7,466 bases of DNA, from assembly GCA_021157445.1 (NCBI GenBank), contig JAGGWM010000091.1, forward strand, positions 1 to 7,466, read 5' to 3'. Each line of letters opens with the position of its first letter. Positions within the stretch are counted from its first letter, which is position 1. The DNA comes from Thermococcus sp. GTDB taxonomy: Archaea > Methanobacteriota_B > Thermococci > Thermococcales > Thermococcaceae. Under the pieces are notes generated by a model. The model was given only the letters and a program-made list of their open reading frames with translations, made no database searches and had not been told where the DNA came from. The position numbers and the translations under genes are program-made. This document shows positions 1-6,075 of this stretch, piece after piece.

Positions 1-513
1 CTATTATGCAGAGCTCTGAACTCAGCAGTTCTTCTTTCCCATGGGTTTAGGAAGGACGTTAGAGTGTGGGTTAACCTTAACGGTCCCCCCGATCCACCAA
101 AGACCATCAGGTTTGAAGGAAGCGAGATCAAGCCAAAGACAATAAACCCAGACGAGAGGAGCTTGGCTAGAATAATAATAAAAGCCTTAAACGTTGGCGA
201 AGGTATAAAAGAGCCCGCAAAAGAGCATCCTGTTCTCCCAGGCATTTACGTGAGCAACTTGAGATTTGAGGATGTTGTAAGGAGAACTCTCAAAAACTCA
301 GCTCTCTACTATCTTCACGAAAATGGGAAACCAATCGAAAAAATAAACTTCAAAGGTAACGTAGCCTTTATCCTAGGAGACCATGAAGGATTAACCAAAG
401 AAGATGAAAAATTCCTCGAGGAGATAGCAGAAAAAGTCAGTGTGGGGAAAAGGAGCTATTTAACGTCTCATGTAATAGCCTACGTCAATATCTTTCTAGA
501 TAAGCTTCTCTAA
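1..513 (+). CDS. trmY: tRNA (pseudouridine(54)-N1)-methyltransferase TrmY, 5' end missing
   Basis: SPOUT-superfamily methyltransferase (former DUF358) that uses SAM to methylate N1 of pseudouridine 54 in the T-loop of archaeal tRNAs. The frame is open from base 1 ([20 protein letters not shown]...), so the gene starts outside the window. From remembered archaeal TrmY proteins of about 200 residues, roughly 30 N-terminal residues are missing; 170 are visible. Family signatures seen are the [12 protein letters not shown] segment, TPGIYV-like LPGIYV, the SPOUT knot motif LGDHEGL (GDHEG at 376-390) and the C-terminal [10 protein letters not shown]...IFLDKLL knot helix. The GTG at 64 lies inside the conserved N-terminal region and is not a credible start. 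The stop TAA (511-513) overlaps the stop of the convergent amidohydrolase by 4 bases. Identification is firm; it rests on recalled family features, not a search. Confidence 0.93.
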   Translation, partial: LLCRALNSAVLLSHGFRKDVRVWVNLNGPPDPPKTIRFEGSEIKPKTINPDERSLARIIIKALNVGEGIKEPAKEHPVLPGIYVSNLRFEDVVRRTLKNSALYYLHENGKPIEKINFKGNVAFILGDHEGLTKEDEKFLEEIAEKVSVGKRSYLTSHVIAYVNIFLDKLL

Positions 514-1754
514 TCGTTAAGCAACTTCTCAATTTCATTGGTTTTTAAAAACCTCCCGCTGTCGTAGATTAACTCCCCTCCAACAAAAACCTTTTCCACA
601 TCGCTTCCTCTTGCTGAATAGACAATATGTGAGAGCATATTTTCACGCGGCATAAAATGGAGCTTCTTTGCGTTTATGAGAACAAGATCTGCTAGGTAGC
701 CTTCTTTTATGAGACCAGCTTTTATTCCTAACGCCTCAGCCCCTCCAACGGTTGCCCAGTGAAATACCTCCTTTGCAGTTGGCTTTGTGGGATTTCTTTG
801 CTTTACCTTGTTGAGTATTGCTGCAAACTTCATTTCGAGGATCATGTCAAGTGAATTGTTAGAGACTGCACAGTCATTTCCAAGGGCTATTTTCCCGCCG
901 AGCTCCCAGAGGTCTATTATTGGAGCTACTTCCCCCTCAAGCTTTGCCAAACTAGCGGGACAGTGAACCAGAGTTGCATCGCTCCCTGCATAAGTCTTAA
1001 CCTCATCTTTTGAGAGATACACACCGTGAACTCCTATAAAGTATTCCTTTAACATTCCCAAATCATCTAGGTATTTAACTGGAGGCATTTTTTCTCTCTT
1101 TTTGACTCGAAGAACTTCTTCTTTGCTTTGAGAGATGTGCATATGAACTAATGCATTTTCCCTCTCCGCAATTTCTTTGACTTCCATCAGCAGATCCCTT
1201 GAAACTGTATCGGTTGCATGTGGAGCTAAGGTGGGTTTTACGAGGGGGCTCTTTTTCCATCTTTTAAAGAATCTGAATCCCATTTTGGGCTCTGCTATGG
1301 GCATTTCAACGAGATCCATCATTGTCTGCCCAATAAAGGCCCTAACACCCAACTTTTCTGCTGCTTCTGCTATTTTCCATGCAAAGAAGTAGTGATCGTT
1401 TATTACCGTTGAGCCGTTTGATACTGCCTCAGCAATTCCTATTAGAGCCCACTTGTAGATTTCTTCATCGCCCCATTCTTTCTCCATTGGCCATATTACT
1501 TCGTTAAGCCACCTGTCCAAGGGCATATCATCTCCAAATCCCCTGAATTTGTTCATCGCTACATGTGTGTGAGCGTTGATAAGCCCAGGTATGAGAAGAT
1601 AACCCTTTCCCCCAAAGGTTTCATCCACATCAAAGTTCTTCAGACTTTCACGGGGAATGACCCCAGCTATCTTATCCTTTTCTATAAGAACAGCAATATC
1701 CCTCTTAACCCCTTTCACATCAAGGGCATACTCGGCTATGATTGCCTTCACCAT
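510..1754 (-). CDS. Amidohydrolase, MTA/SAH deaminase-like (TrzA/AtzA/MtaD group)
   Basis: Zn-dependent cytosolic hydrolase of the COG0402 amidohydrolase group. The best-known relatives deaminate 5'-methylthioadenosine and S-adenosylhomocysteine, converting adenosine to inosine products. Numbered from the ATG at 1754 (414 aa), I see the metal motif [13 protein letters not shown] (H62, H64), the third His ligand in HMHISQS (H206), catalytic His in GVHGVYLS (H243), VHCPAS (H264) and the Asp ligand in [14 protein letters not shown] (D294). The C-terminal strand region [14 protein letters not shown] is the usual beta-sandwich half of the fold. Family members usually have HxxE after the third His; here it is HISQ (Q209), so the exact substrate is uncertain. 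A GTG at 1760 is also in frame, but it lies inside the GGAGGTGA ribosome binding site (1759-1766), so ATG 1754 is preferred; GTG 1751 is a weaker option. The gene ends convergently over trmY. Confidence 0.85.
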   Translation of the reverse strand: MVKAIIAEYALDVKGVKRDIAVLIEKDKIAGVIPRESLKNFDVDETFGGKGYLLIPGLINAHTHVAMNKFRGFGDDMPLDRWLNEVIWPMEKEWGDEEIYKWALIGIAEAVSNGSTVINDHYFFAWKIAEAAEKLGVRAFIGQTMMDLVEMPIAEPKMGFRFFKRWKKSPLVKPTLAPHATDTVSRDLLMEVKEIAERENALVHMHISQSKEEVLRVKKREKMPPVKYLDDLGMLKEYFIGVHGVYLSKDEVKTYAGSDATLVHCPASLAKLEGEVAPIIDLWELGGKIALGNDCAVSNNSLDMILEMKFAAILNKVKQRNPTKPTAKEVFHWATVGGAEALGIKAGLIKEGYLADLVLINAKKLHFMPRENMLSHIVYSARGSDVEKVFVGGELIYDSGRFLKTNEIEKLLND

Positions 1755-1758
1755 TGTC

Positions 1759-1766
1759 ACCTCCTA
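1759..1766 (-). promoter_or_regulatory. Ribosome binding site deciding the amidohydrolase start
   Basis: Read on the minus strand, GGAGGTGA is a full match to the 3' end of archaeal 16S rRNA. It contains the in-frame GTG that would give the longest ORF. A start inside its own Shine-Dalgarno sequence is implausible, so the ATG at 1754 (5 bases after GGAGG) is the likely start. Confidence 0.75.
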
Positions 1767-1792
1767 AGGGGATTAACTTTATGATGCTTGAG

Positions 1793-1801
1793 CTATTTAA
1801 A
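1793..1801 (-). promoter_or_regulatory. TATA box of the amidohydrolase gene
   Basis: On the minus strand the sequence reads TTTAAATAG, preceded by a short purine/GC-rich stretch in the BRE position. A transcript starting about 25 bp downstream (near 1770) would have a leader of about 15 bases carrying the GGAGGTGA site, which is typical for Thermococcales. Inferred from sequence only. Confidence 0.6.
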
Positions 1802-1805
1802 CCCT

Positions 1806-1833
1806 ATGGCAAAATGGCAAACAAAAGGGCAAA
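1806..1833 (+). repeat. Three GGCAAA direct repeats between divergent TATA boxes
   Basis: ATGGCAAA occurs twice in tandem (1806-1813, 1814-1821), followed by a third, imperfect copy AGGGCAAA (1826-1833). The cluster fits exactly between the two divergent TATA boxes (1793-1801 minus, 1837-1844 plus). It could be an operator read by a regulator shared by both genes. That role is inference; only the repeats themselves are seen. Confidence 0.45.
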
Positions 1834-1836
1834 GGA

Positions 1837-1844
1837 TTTAAATA
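1837..1844 (+). promoter_or_regulatory. TATA box for the short ORF at 1874 (possibly also for asnS)
   Basis: TTTAAATA preceded by AAAGGA, a good archaeal BRE/TATA pair. A start about 25 bp downstream (near 1863) would give a very short leader before the GGATGTGAT site and the ATG at 1874. It faces away from the amidohydrolase promoter, so 1793-1844 is a divergent promoter pair. Confidence 0.55.
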
Positions 1845-1873
1845 TCCATCTGCAGTTTAGGGATGTGATAACC

Positions 1874-1936
1874 ATGTCTGTGGTGTTTGAAGTTAAGGGG
1901 AAGAGGTTCCTTGCAAAGTTTCTCTGGAATAATTGA
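1874..1936 (+). CDS. Short ORF of 20 codons, possible truncated gene or leader peptide
   Basis: ATG at 1874 follows GGATGTGAT (1861-1869), a near-perfect ribosome binding site, and a TATA box at 1837. The peptide starts MSVVFEVKGKRF and ends FLWNN at a TGA. It begins like the N-terminal beta hairpin of a larger protein and then stops. The reading could be extended upstream in frame to 1742, but that would run through both promoters, so 1874 is preferred. Either a gene lost most of its 3' part, or a short peptide is really made ahead of asnS. I do not recognise a family. Confidence 0.35.
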   Translation: MSVVFEVKGKRFLAKFLWNN

Positions 1937-1951
1937 CTCTTCTGGGATAGG

Positions 1952-1959
1952 TTAATAAA
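1952..1959 (+). promoter_or_regulatory. Possible asnS TATA box
   Basis: TTAATAAA lies about 45 bp before the asnS start codon and would place a transcript start near 1980, with a leader of about 20 bases carrying the GGAGGTG site (1987-1993). It is weaker than the other TATA boxes here, and asnS could instead be read from the promoter at 1837. Confidence 0.35.
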
Positions 1960-2000
1960 GCCAAGGTTAAAAACTCAAGCAAGATTGGAGGTGTTTTATG

Positions 2001-3293
2001 ATGATTGAGAAGGTTTATTGTGCGGATGTAAAGCCTAAAATGGAAGGAGAAAGGGTAAGACTTGCTGGGTGGGTTTATAGAAAGAGAGAGGTTGGTAAAA
2101 AGGTTTTCATAGTCCTTAGGGACTCAAGCGGCATAATACAAACGGTTTTCACAAAAGAACTTAGCGAAGAGGCCTACACAAAAGCAAAGCAAGTTGGAAT
2201 AGAGTCAAGTGTAATAATTGAAGGAACCGTTAAGGTTGACTCAAGGGCTCCAACCGGAGTAGAAGTTCAGGCAGATAAGATAGAGATCATCCAGAACGTT
2301 GAATTTTTCCCGATAACGAAAGATGCAAGCGACGAGTTCTTGCTTGATGTTAGGCATCTCCACCTTCACTCGCCAAAAGTTGCGGATATTATGAAAGTTA
2401 AGGGCGCCTTAATGCAGGCAGCGAGAGAATGGCTTCTCCAAGATGGATGGTACGAGGTGTTCCCCCCAATTTTAGTCACCGGCGCAGTAGAGGGAGGCTC
2501 CACACTATTCAAACTCAAATACTTCGATAGAGAGGCATATCTTAGTCAATCGGCCCAGCTTTATCTTGAGGCAGCCATCTTTGGTCTTGAAAAGGTTTGG
2601 AGCTTAACACCAAGCTTTAGGGCTGAAAAGAGTAGAACAAGAAGGCACCTTACCGAATACTGGCACCTTGAGCTCGAGGCGGCATGGATGGATTTATGGG
2701 ACATAATGAAGGTTGAGGAAGAACTGGTCAGCTATATGGTGCAGCGGACTCTTGAGCTTAGAAGAAAGGAAATTGAAAGGTTTAGGAAAGACGTGACAAC
2801 GCTCAAGAACACAGAGCCACCATTCCCAAGGATAAGCTACGATGAGGCAATAGATATTCTTCAGGGCAAGGGGGTCAAGATTGAGTGGGGAGAGGACATG
2901 GGGGCAGATGAAGAGAGAGTTTTAACAGAAGAATTCGACAGGCCATTCTTTGTCTATGGATATCCTAAGCACATTAAGGCGTTTTATATGAAAGAAGACC
3001 CTGAAGACCCGAGAAAAGTCTTGGCGGCGGACATGCTTGCTCCTGAGGGATACGGTGAAATCATAGGCGGAAGTCAAAGAGAGGATGATTATGAGAAGCT
3101 AGTGCAGAGAATACTCGAGGAGGGTATGGATCCAAAGAACTACGAGTGGTACCTTGACCTTAGAAAGTATGGAAGCGTTCCGCACAGTGGGTTTGGACTT
3201 GGGCTTGAAAGATTGGTAGCATGGGTGCTGAAGCTCGACCACATCAAGTGGGCTACGCTATTCCCGAGAACACCATCAAGAATTTATCCATAA
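2001..3293 (+). CDS. asnS: Asparaginyl-tRNA synthetase
   Basis: Class IIb aminoacyl-tRNA synthetase that activates asparagine with ATP and charges tRNA-Asn in the cytoplasm. Residues 1 to about 100 form the OB-fold anticodon-binding domain (RLAGWVYRKREVGKKVF...LRDSSGIIQTVF). The catalytic core follows, with motif 2 FRAEKSRTRRHLTEYWHLE (from residue 206) and motif 3 GFGLGLERL (397-405), whose Arg is the class II ATP contact. The motif 2 sequence TRRHLTEYWHLE and the ending FPRTPSRIYP are AsnRS-type; archaeal AspRS has FRAEEHNTTRHLNEAW and a different tail. The N-terminal domain rules out the archaeal asparagine synthetase paralog that lacks it. Length (430 aa) is normal. Two ATGs stand side by side (1998, 2001); the GGAGGTG at 1987-1993 gives spacings of 4 and 7, favouring 2001. 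The next gene is a tRNA, but for arginine. Confidence 0.95.
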   Translation: MIEKVYCADVKPKMEGERVRLAGWVYRKREVGKKVFIVLRDSSGIIQTVFTKELSEEAYTKAKQVGIESSVIIEGTVKVDSRAPTGVEVQADKIEIIQNVEFFPITKDASDEFLLDVRHLHLHSPKVADIMKVKGALMQAAREWLLQDGWYEVFPPILVTGAVEGGSTLFKLKYFDREAYLSQSAQLYLEAAIFGLEKVWSLTPSFRAEKSRTRRHLTEYWHLELEAAWMDLWDIMKVEEELVSYMVQRTLELRRKEIERFRKDVTTLKNTEPPFPRISYDEAIDILQGKGVKIEWGEDMGADEERVLTEEFDRPFFVYGYPKHIKAFYMKEDPEDPRKVLAADMLAPEGYGEIIGGSQREDDYEKLVQRILEEGMDPKNYEWYLDLRKYGSVPHSGFGLGLERLVAWVLKLDHIKWATLFPRTPSRIYP

Positions 3294-3299
3294 AACCCC

Positions 3300-3318
3300 T
3301 CTTCTACTTTTAAATTTC
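3300..3318 (+). terminator. Possible asnS transcript end
   Basis: A pyrimidine/T-rich stretch (CTCTTCTACTTTTAAATTT) begins directly after the asnS stop and precedes the tRNA promoter. Archaeal transcription often ends in such T-rich stretches without a hairpin. Weak call. Confidence 0.3.
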
Positions 3319-3331
3319 AAAAACCGTAAGG

Positions 3332-3339
3332 TTTATAAA
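3332..3339 (+). promoter_or_regulatory. TATA box of tRNA-Arg
   Basis: TTTATAAA, preceded by CCGTAAGG, lies about 26 bp before 3361, a few bases ahead of the mature tRNA 5' end at 3365. Spacing and sequence fit a Thermococcales tRNA promoter. It shows that the tRNA can be transcribed separately from asnS. Confidence 0.7.
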
Positions 3340-3364
3340 TGCAATCAAGCCCAATAAAGTCCGA

Positions 3365-3441
<77 letters not shown>

Positions 3442-3557
3442 AATTTTGTGAATCTAGCTTTTTTCCTGCTAAATGGGCCATAAAGAAAAGTGCTGCCGCC
3501 TCAAAAAAGGCCGATTTTGAAAAAGTTTTGAAAAAGATTCCACGTGCAAGAGGCTAG
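3442..3557 (+). pseudogene. Possible gene remnant downstream of tRNA-Arg
   Basis: One frame (codons starting at positions divisible by 3) is open from 3375, inside the tRNA, to a TAG at 3555-3557. Its second half reads like protein: AKWAIKKSAAASKKADF, then EKVLKKIPRARG, rich in Lys and Ala with an amphipathic helix pattern. There is no ATG or credible RBS, so it is not an intact gene. The tail ends two bases before the stop of the convergent 162-aa gene, as a real gene end might. It could be the 3' remnant of a gene cut when something integrated at or left the tRNA. I do not recognise a family, and chance openness over 60 codons is possible. Confidence 0.35.
3459..3464 (+). terminator. T-tract end of the tRNA-Arg transcript
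   Basis: A run of six T, followed by CC, about 18 bases after the CCA, with a shorter TTTT at 3444-3447. This is the usual form of an archaeal tRNA transcript end. Confidence 0.5.
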
Positions 3558-3559
3558 TA

Positions 3560-4048
3560 TTAATAGACTATTCCATATGAGGCGAGATAGTCCCTTAAGA
3601 GCTTTTTGGCACGTTTTATGTTCTTCACTGGCACCCCAAGACTCTCAGCCAACTCTTCATCCTTGACGTTGCGCAAGCCCTCGTAAATCTCCTCTGCAAC
3701 ATCTGAAGAGGGCATCATATCCTCGCCGTAAACCTCTGCAAAATCGAAGAGTTCTATTTCAAGCTCGTCAAAGTCAAAGCGCTGGGGGTTGAAACAAAGG
3801 CCCGAATACAACAGAAAGTCAATAGCATCCTTGACTCGGGCGTCCTCTAAGAGGGCTGGATTGACCACACTGACGTGAGCATTCAACGCCTTGCTAATTT
3901 CACCGACCTTACTCTTGAGTTCGGGATATGCTTCTTTCTTTGGGAACAAGACGAGGCGAGAACCACGCAAGCTCCCGCTATGGTGAATGTGGGCAACGAG
4001 GTCATACACTCCCAATTCGACAAGCACCTTCTCTACGTCTTCATCCAT
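3560..4048 (-). CDS. Uncharacterised 162-aa protein with C-terminal helix-turn-helix-like segment
   Basis: I do not recognise this family. The protein is acidic, soluble, and has no signal peptide, membrane segment or zinc motif; its only Cys is C85 (GLCFN). Residues 20-36 (HIHHSGSLRGSRLVLFP), followed by a helix and then HVSVVNPALLEDARVKDAIDFLLYSG (58-83), loosely recall the layout of MNT-type nucleotidyltransferases. However, the catalytic DxD spacing after GSxxxG is missing, so activity of that kind is doubtful. Residues 129-153 (KDEELAESLGVPVKNIKRAKKLL) look like a helix-turn-helix. The gene has its own signals: TATA at 4084-4091 and GAGGAAG (4053-4059) before the ATG. It stands alone, convergent with the tRNA region. 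The coding call is firm from start signals and amino-acid make-up; function is unknown. Confidence 0.8.
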   Translation of the reverse strand: MDEDVEKVLVELGVYDLVAHIHHSGSLRGSRLVLFPKKEAYPELKSKVGEISKALNAHVSVVNPALLEDARVKDAIDFLLYSGLCFNPQRFDFDELEIELFDFAEVYGEDMMPSSDVAEEIYEGLRNVKDEELAESLGVPVKNIKRAKKLLRDYLASYGIVY

Positions 4049-4083
4049 GATACTTCCTCAAAAAGAATTATTGCAAAAAAGGG

Positions 4084-4091
4084 TATAAAAA
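4084..4091 (-). promoter_or_regulatory. TATA box of the 162-aa protein gene
   Basis: On the minus strand TTTTTATA, about 36 bp before the ATG at 4048. A start near 4062 would leave a leader of about 14 bases with the GAGGAAG ribosome binding site at 4053-4059. Confidence 0.55.
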
Positions 4092-4092
4092 G

Positions 4093-4201
4093 CATTTGGA
4101 TTCACACAAAGAAAACTACCCTACTTCCATCGCTTAAAAGTGATCTATTTGATATTTCTTTTTCACATCTTTATGTTTCTTTGTGGGGAAAAACTAATAA
4201 G
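4093..4201. other. AT-rich intergenic stretch with a 10-bp inverted repeat
   Basis: No credible gene is seen here. CACAAAGAAA (4105-4114) and its exact reverse complement TTTCTTTGTG (4176-4185) flank 61 bp of AT-rich sequence. The left arm lies just upstream of the promoter of the 162-aa gene. With only 10 bp of match it may be chance; no target-site duplication or transposase fragment is visible. Confidence 0.3.
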
Positions 4202-4381
4202 AGGCTAACACTTCTTACATAAATCTTGAAAGTGTAAAGAAACAGGAAATATATGGCTTTGGCAAAAAATGCATGAATAAATGGCAATGATGATTTCAAG
4301 GTCTCCCCGGCTGAATATGATGAACTGGACCCGTTACTGAGCCCCTTGTTCGAACAACTCAGCGACAAAAAGCAAAATTAA
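4202..4381 (+). pseudogene. Probable frameshifted gene remnant, family unknown
   Basis: Two protein-like frames meet here. The first, from 4201 to a TGA at 4288-4290, reads EANTSYINLESVKKQEIYGF then GKKCMNKWQ. The second is shifted by one base, open from 4277 to a TAA at 4379-4381, and reads NGNDDFKVSPAEYDELDPLL then SPLFEQLSDKKQN. Joined near 4280 they would make a continuous segment of about 60 residues with the charged, ordered look of a real protein end. Neither half has a convincing start or RBS. The simplest reading is the 3' end of a decayed gene. It may also be unrelated chance openness; a long minus-strand ORF over the same bases (4171-4368) looks non-coding. Confidence 0.35.
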
Positions 4382-4383
4382 AC
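4367..4383 (-). terminator. Possible end of the hyp operon transcript
   Basis: On the minus strand, about 30 bases after the hycI stop, the sequence reads TTTAATTTTGCTTTTTG. Broken T-tracts like this act as archaeal terminators. It overlaps the putative remnant on the other strand. Weak call. Confidence 0.3.
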
Positions 4384-4410
4384 GAGAAAGCGCCCTATTG
4401 TGTCAAACCT

Positions 4411-4884
4411 TTAAATCTCCGCCAAAATTCTTTCTAAGATGCTAACGAGCCTTTCTGCGCTCTCCCTAAGCTCTTTGCTCATCTCAACAAAAAGCCCGGT
4501 TTGCTTTGGCTGGGCTCCTATTAGAATGAACTTGGCATTTACGTTCTGCTTTAGATAACTAACCAAAAGCTTTAGGGGCATCTTGTGAGTTGAAAACGCC
4601 TCTCCAAGAGTTCCCTCGGGATCGGCCAAAACTATCTCACCTGGCTTTCCTTCAAAGTGCACTGCATCTACAAAGACCACATGGGAGGGATTTTCCCTTA
4701 TTATCTTCCCAGCATAGCTTTCTGGCATTTCGCCGCAGTTTAAAAACACAACCTTTGGGTTTGAGACTCTTTCTTTCAACATCCCTACAACGTAAACTCC
4801 AAAAGCATCGTCTCCTCTAACATCATTTCCGATGCCGCACACTACAACTTTTTTTGCCCCTTTAAAGAACTCTTCAAGCTCCAT
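4411..4884 (-). CDS. hycI: Hydrogenase maturation protease HycI
   Basis: Ni-dependent endopeptidase (HybD/HycI family) that removes the C-terminal extension of a [NiFe]-hydrogenase large subunit after nickel insertion, locking the active site. Numbered from ATG 4884 (157 aa), it shows the N-terminal strand VVVCGIGNDVRGDDAFG with a metal-binding acidic residue (D26 by alignment to HybD E16), VVFVDAV (D73) and STHKMPL (H100), matching the known acid/acid/His Ni site. CGEMPES is the family's substrate-side loop. A TTG at 4896 is in frame but lies just before the GGTGAT ribosome binding site (4888-4893); the ATG four bases after that site is preferred. It is the last gene of the hypA-mmHypB-hycI operon, 21 bp after mmHypB. 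In Thermococcales the target is most likely the membrane-bound hydrogenase; that is inference from the family. Confidence 0.93.
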   Translation of the reverse strand: MELEEFFKGAKKVVVCGIGNDVRGDDAFGVYVVGMLKERVSNPKVVFLNCGEMPESYAGKIIRENPSHVVFVDAVHFEGKPGEIVLADPEGTLGEAFSTHKMPLKLLVSYLKQNVNAKFILIGAQPKQTGLFVEMSKELRESAERLVSILERILAEI

Positions 4885-4905
4885 TTCTATCACCAAAAAT
4901 TAAAA

Positions 4906-5631
4906 TTAAAGATAATCCGCGATTTTTTCAATTTTCTTTGTGAATTCGCTATTTAAGAGCTCTTTCACATTCCCTATTTTATCATCGAGCTCTCTGTAGA
5001 GAGGAATGCCAACCAAATATGGGACGTTGAATCCTCTGGCAAGGTTTTCTATTTCCTTCTCTTCATCAAGCTTCATGTTCTCCACTATGCCAATTATTTT
5101 AAGATTCTGCTCCTTTAGGAGCTCTAGGAGTTTTTTAACCACATTAACGGCAAGCTTTGAAGGTGTTGCCACGACGAGGAACTCGCCTCTCTTGAGGAAT
5201 CTCAAAACGTCCAAAAATTGATCTCCCATTCCCGGAGGCATATCAATTACGAGGAAATCAAGCTCGTCCCACCTTGTTATGGCCAAAAGCTCTATTAAAG
5301 CGTCGCTTATTTCCATTCCTCTCAATGGGGTGGGCTTATCCTCGGAGTAGTATACGATGCTCATGAACTTAATTTCATGCACTTCTGGAGGAACGACACC
5401 CTTGTCCTCTTCGGGGAATTCTTTGGGCTCAAAGCCCAGTATAACATGATCACTTGCCCCGTGGAAGTCAAGGTCTAGAAGTCCCACTTTATATCCCTTT
5501 CTTGCAAGAACAAGTGCCAGAGTTGTAGAAATCATTGATTTCCCCACTCCTCCTTTGCCGCTCACTACCGGGATAATTCTCTTAACTTTTTCGAGTCTGG
5601 CCTCGACTGCCTTTATCCTCGGGTCAATCAC
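4906..5631 (-). CDS. mmhypB: Mrp/MinD-type ATPase mmHypB, hydrogenase nickel insertion
   Basis: Cytosolic SIMIBI-class ATPase that, in Thermococcus kodakarensis, partners HypA and raises its nickel affinity for loading [NiFe]-hydrogenase. It stands in for the GTPase HypB of bacteria. Seen: deviant Walker A SGKGGVGKS (24-32), GLLDLDFHGAS (50-60) as the A' region, DMPPGMGD switch II (130-137) and the base-binding region around ENMKLD (184-189). The 241 residues contain no cysteine, so the CxxC iron-sulfur site of Mrp/Nbp35 carriers is absent. This supports a mmHypB role over Fe-S cluster assembly. The GTG start overlaps the hypA stop in GTGA (5628-5631), preceded by GGTGAT within the hypA tail, so the two are translationally coupled. 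Placement between hypA and hycI makes the assignment strong. Confidence 0.92.
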   Translation of the reverse strand: MIDPRIKAVEARLEKVKRIIPVVSGKGGVGKSMISTTLALVLARKGYKVGLLDLDFHGASDHVILGFEPKEFPEEDKGVVPPEVHEIKFMSIVYYSEDKPTPLRGMEISDALIELLAITRWDELDFLVIDMPPGMGDQFLDVLRFLKRGEFLVVATPSKLAVNVVKKLLELLKEQNLKIIGIVENMKLDEEKEIENLARGFNVPYLVGIPLYRELDDKIGNVKELLNSEFTKKIEKIADYL

Positions 5632-6044
5632 TCTTCATCACCCTCAACTTTTATTGCAGCTAGGTAGACTCCTCTCCCCTTTGTAACCTCAAAGTCCCTG
5701 CTCCCGCATTTTGGACAAGTCAAAAAGGCGTGAACAACTTCTGGGATAAAGTGAATGTCCTCCTTTATTCTCTCGTCAAAACCTTCCCGGACGTCTTTGA
5801 GCTTCCATTCATTCCCGCAGTTTCTGCACTTGAATTCTGCTTCCTCAATCACGAACTCAATCTCTGCATCCTCCGCAATCGTCCCTTTCTTTATTTCGTT
5901 GATAGCAAACTCAAGAATCTCTTGATTAACATCTTGTAGTTCTCCGAGAACAATCCTCATACCCAGAACTTTTTCCTTTCCATGATGCCTTGCAAATTCA
6001 ATTGCAGTCCTGACTATACCATCAGCAAGCGCCCATTCATGCAT
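5628..6044 (-). CDS. hypA: Hydrogenase nickel metallochaperone HypA
   Basis: Binds Ni(II) through its N-terminal MHE segment and hands it to the hydrogenase large subunit. Numbered from ATG 6044 (138 aa), it begins MHEWALADGIV, with His2 the essential Ni ligand. The structural zinc site is C73/C76 (CRNCG) and C110/C113 (CPKCG). The 33 residues between the two pairs are far longer than in bacterial HypA and form the Thermococcales-type insert, including H98 (DIHFIPEVVH), reported as a Ni ligand in the T. kodakarensis HypA-HypB complex. A GTG at 6053 is in frame, but it overlaps the GGTGA ribosome binding site (6050-6054), and HypA must start MHE for nickel binding, so 6044 is chosen. First gene of the operon; its stop overlaps the mmHypB start. 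Confidence 0.95.
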   Translation of the reverse strand: MHEWALADGIVRTAIEFARHHGKEKVLGMRIVLGELQDVNQEILEFAINEIKKGTIAEDAEIEFVIEEAEFKCRNCGNEWKLKDVREGFDERIKEDIHFIPEVVHAFLTCPKCGSRDFEVTKGRGVYLAAIKVEGDEE

Positions 6045-6075
6045 ACTCTTCACCGAAAAAATCTAAACGATGGAG

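Noticed and set aside
1742..1936. 64-codon plus-strand ORF covering the short ORF before asnS
   Set aside because: It starts inside the amidohydrolase 5' end and runs through both divergent TATA boxes; only the last 20 codons have an RBS and promoter.
1966..1974. GTTAAAAAC upstream of asnS as a SurR site
   Set aside because: It fits GTTn3AAC only loosely in AT-rich DNA, lies downstream of the TATA candidate, and asnS is not an expected SurR target.
2001..3293. Aspartyl-tRNA synthetase
   Set aside because: Motif 2 (TRRHLTEYWHLE) and the C-terminal FPRTPSRIYP are of the asparaginyl type.
3321..3334. AAACC-GTAA-GGTTT hairpin as an asnS terminator
   Set aside because: The stem is only 5 bp, has no T-run after it, and its right arm is part of the tRNA TATA region.
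4171..4368. 65-codon minus-strand ORF in the gene-poor region
   Set aside because: No RBS, low-complexity Ser-rich start and unlikely composition; the plus-strand frames over the same bases look more protein-like.
4906..5631. Mrp/Nbp35 iron-sulfur cluster carrier
   Set aside because: No cysteines at all, and the gene lies between hypA and hycI with overlapping start.
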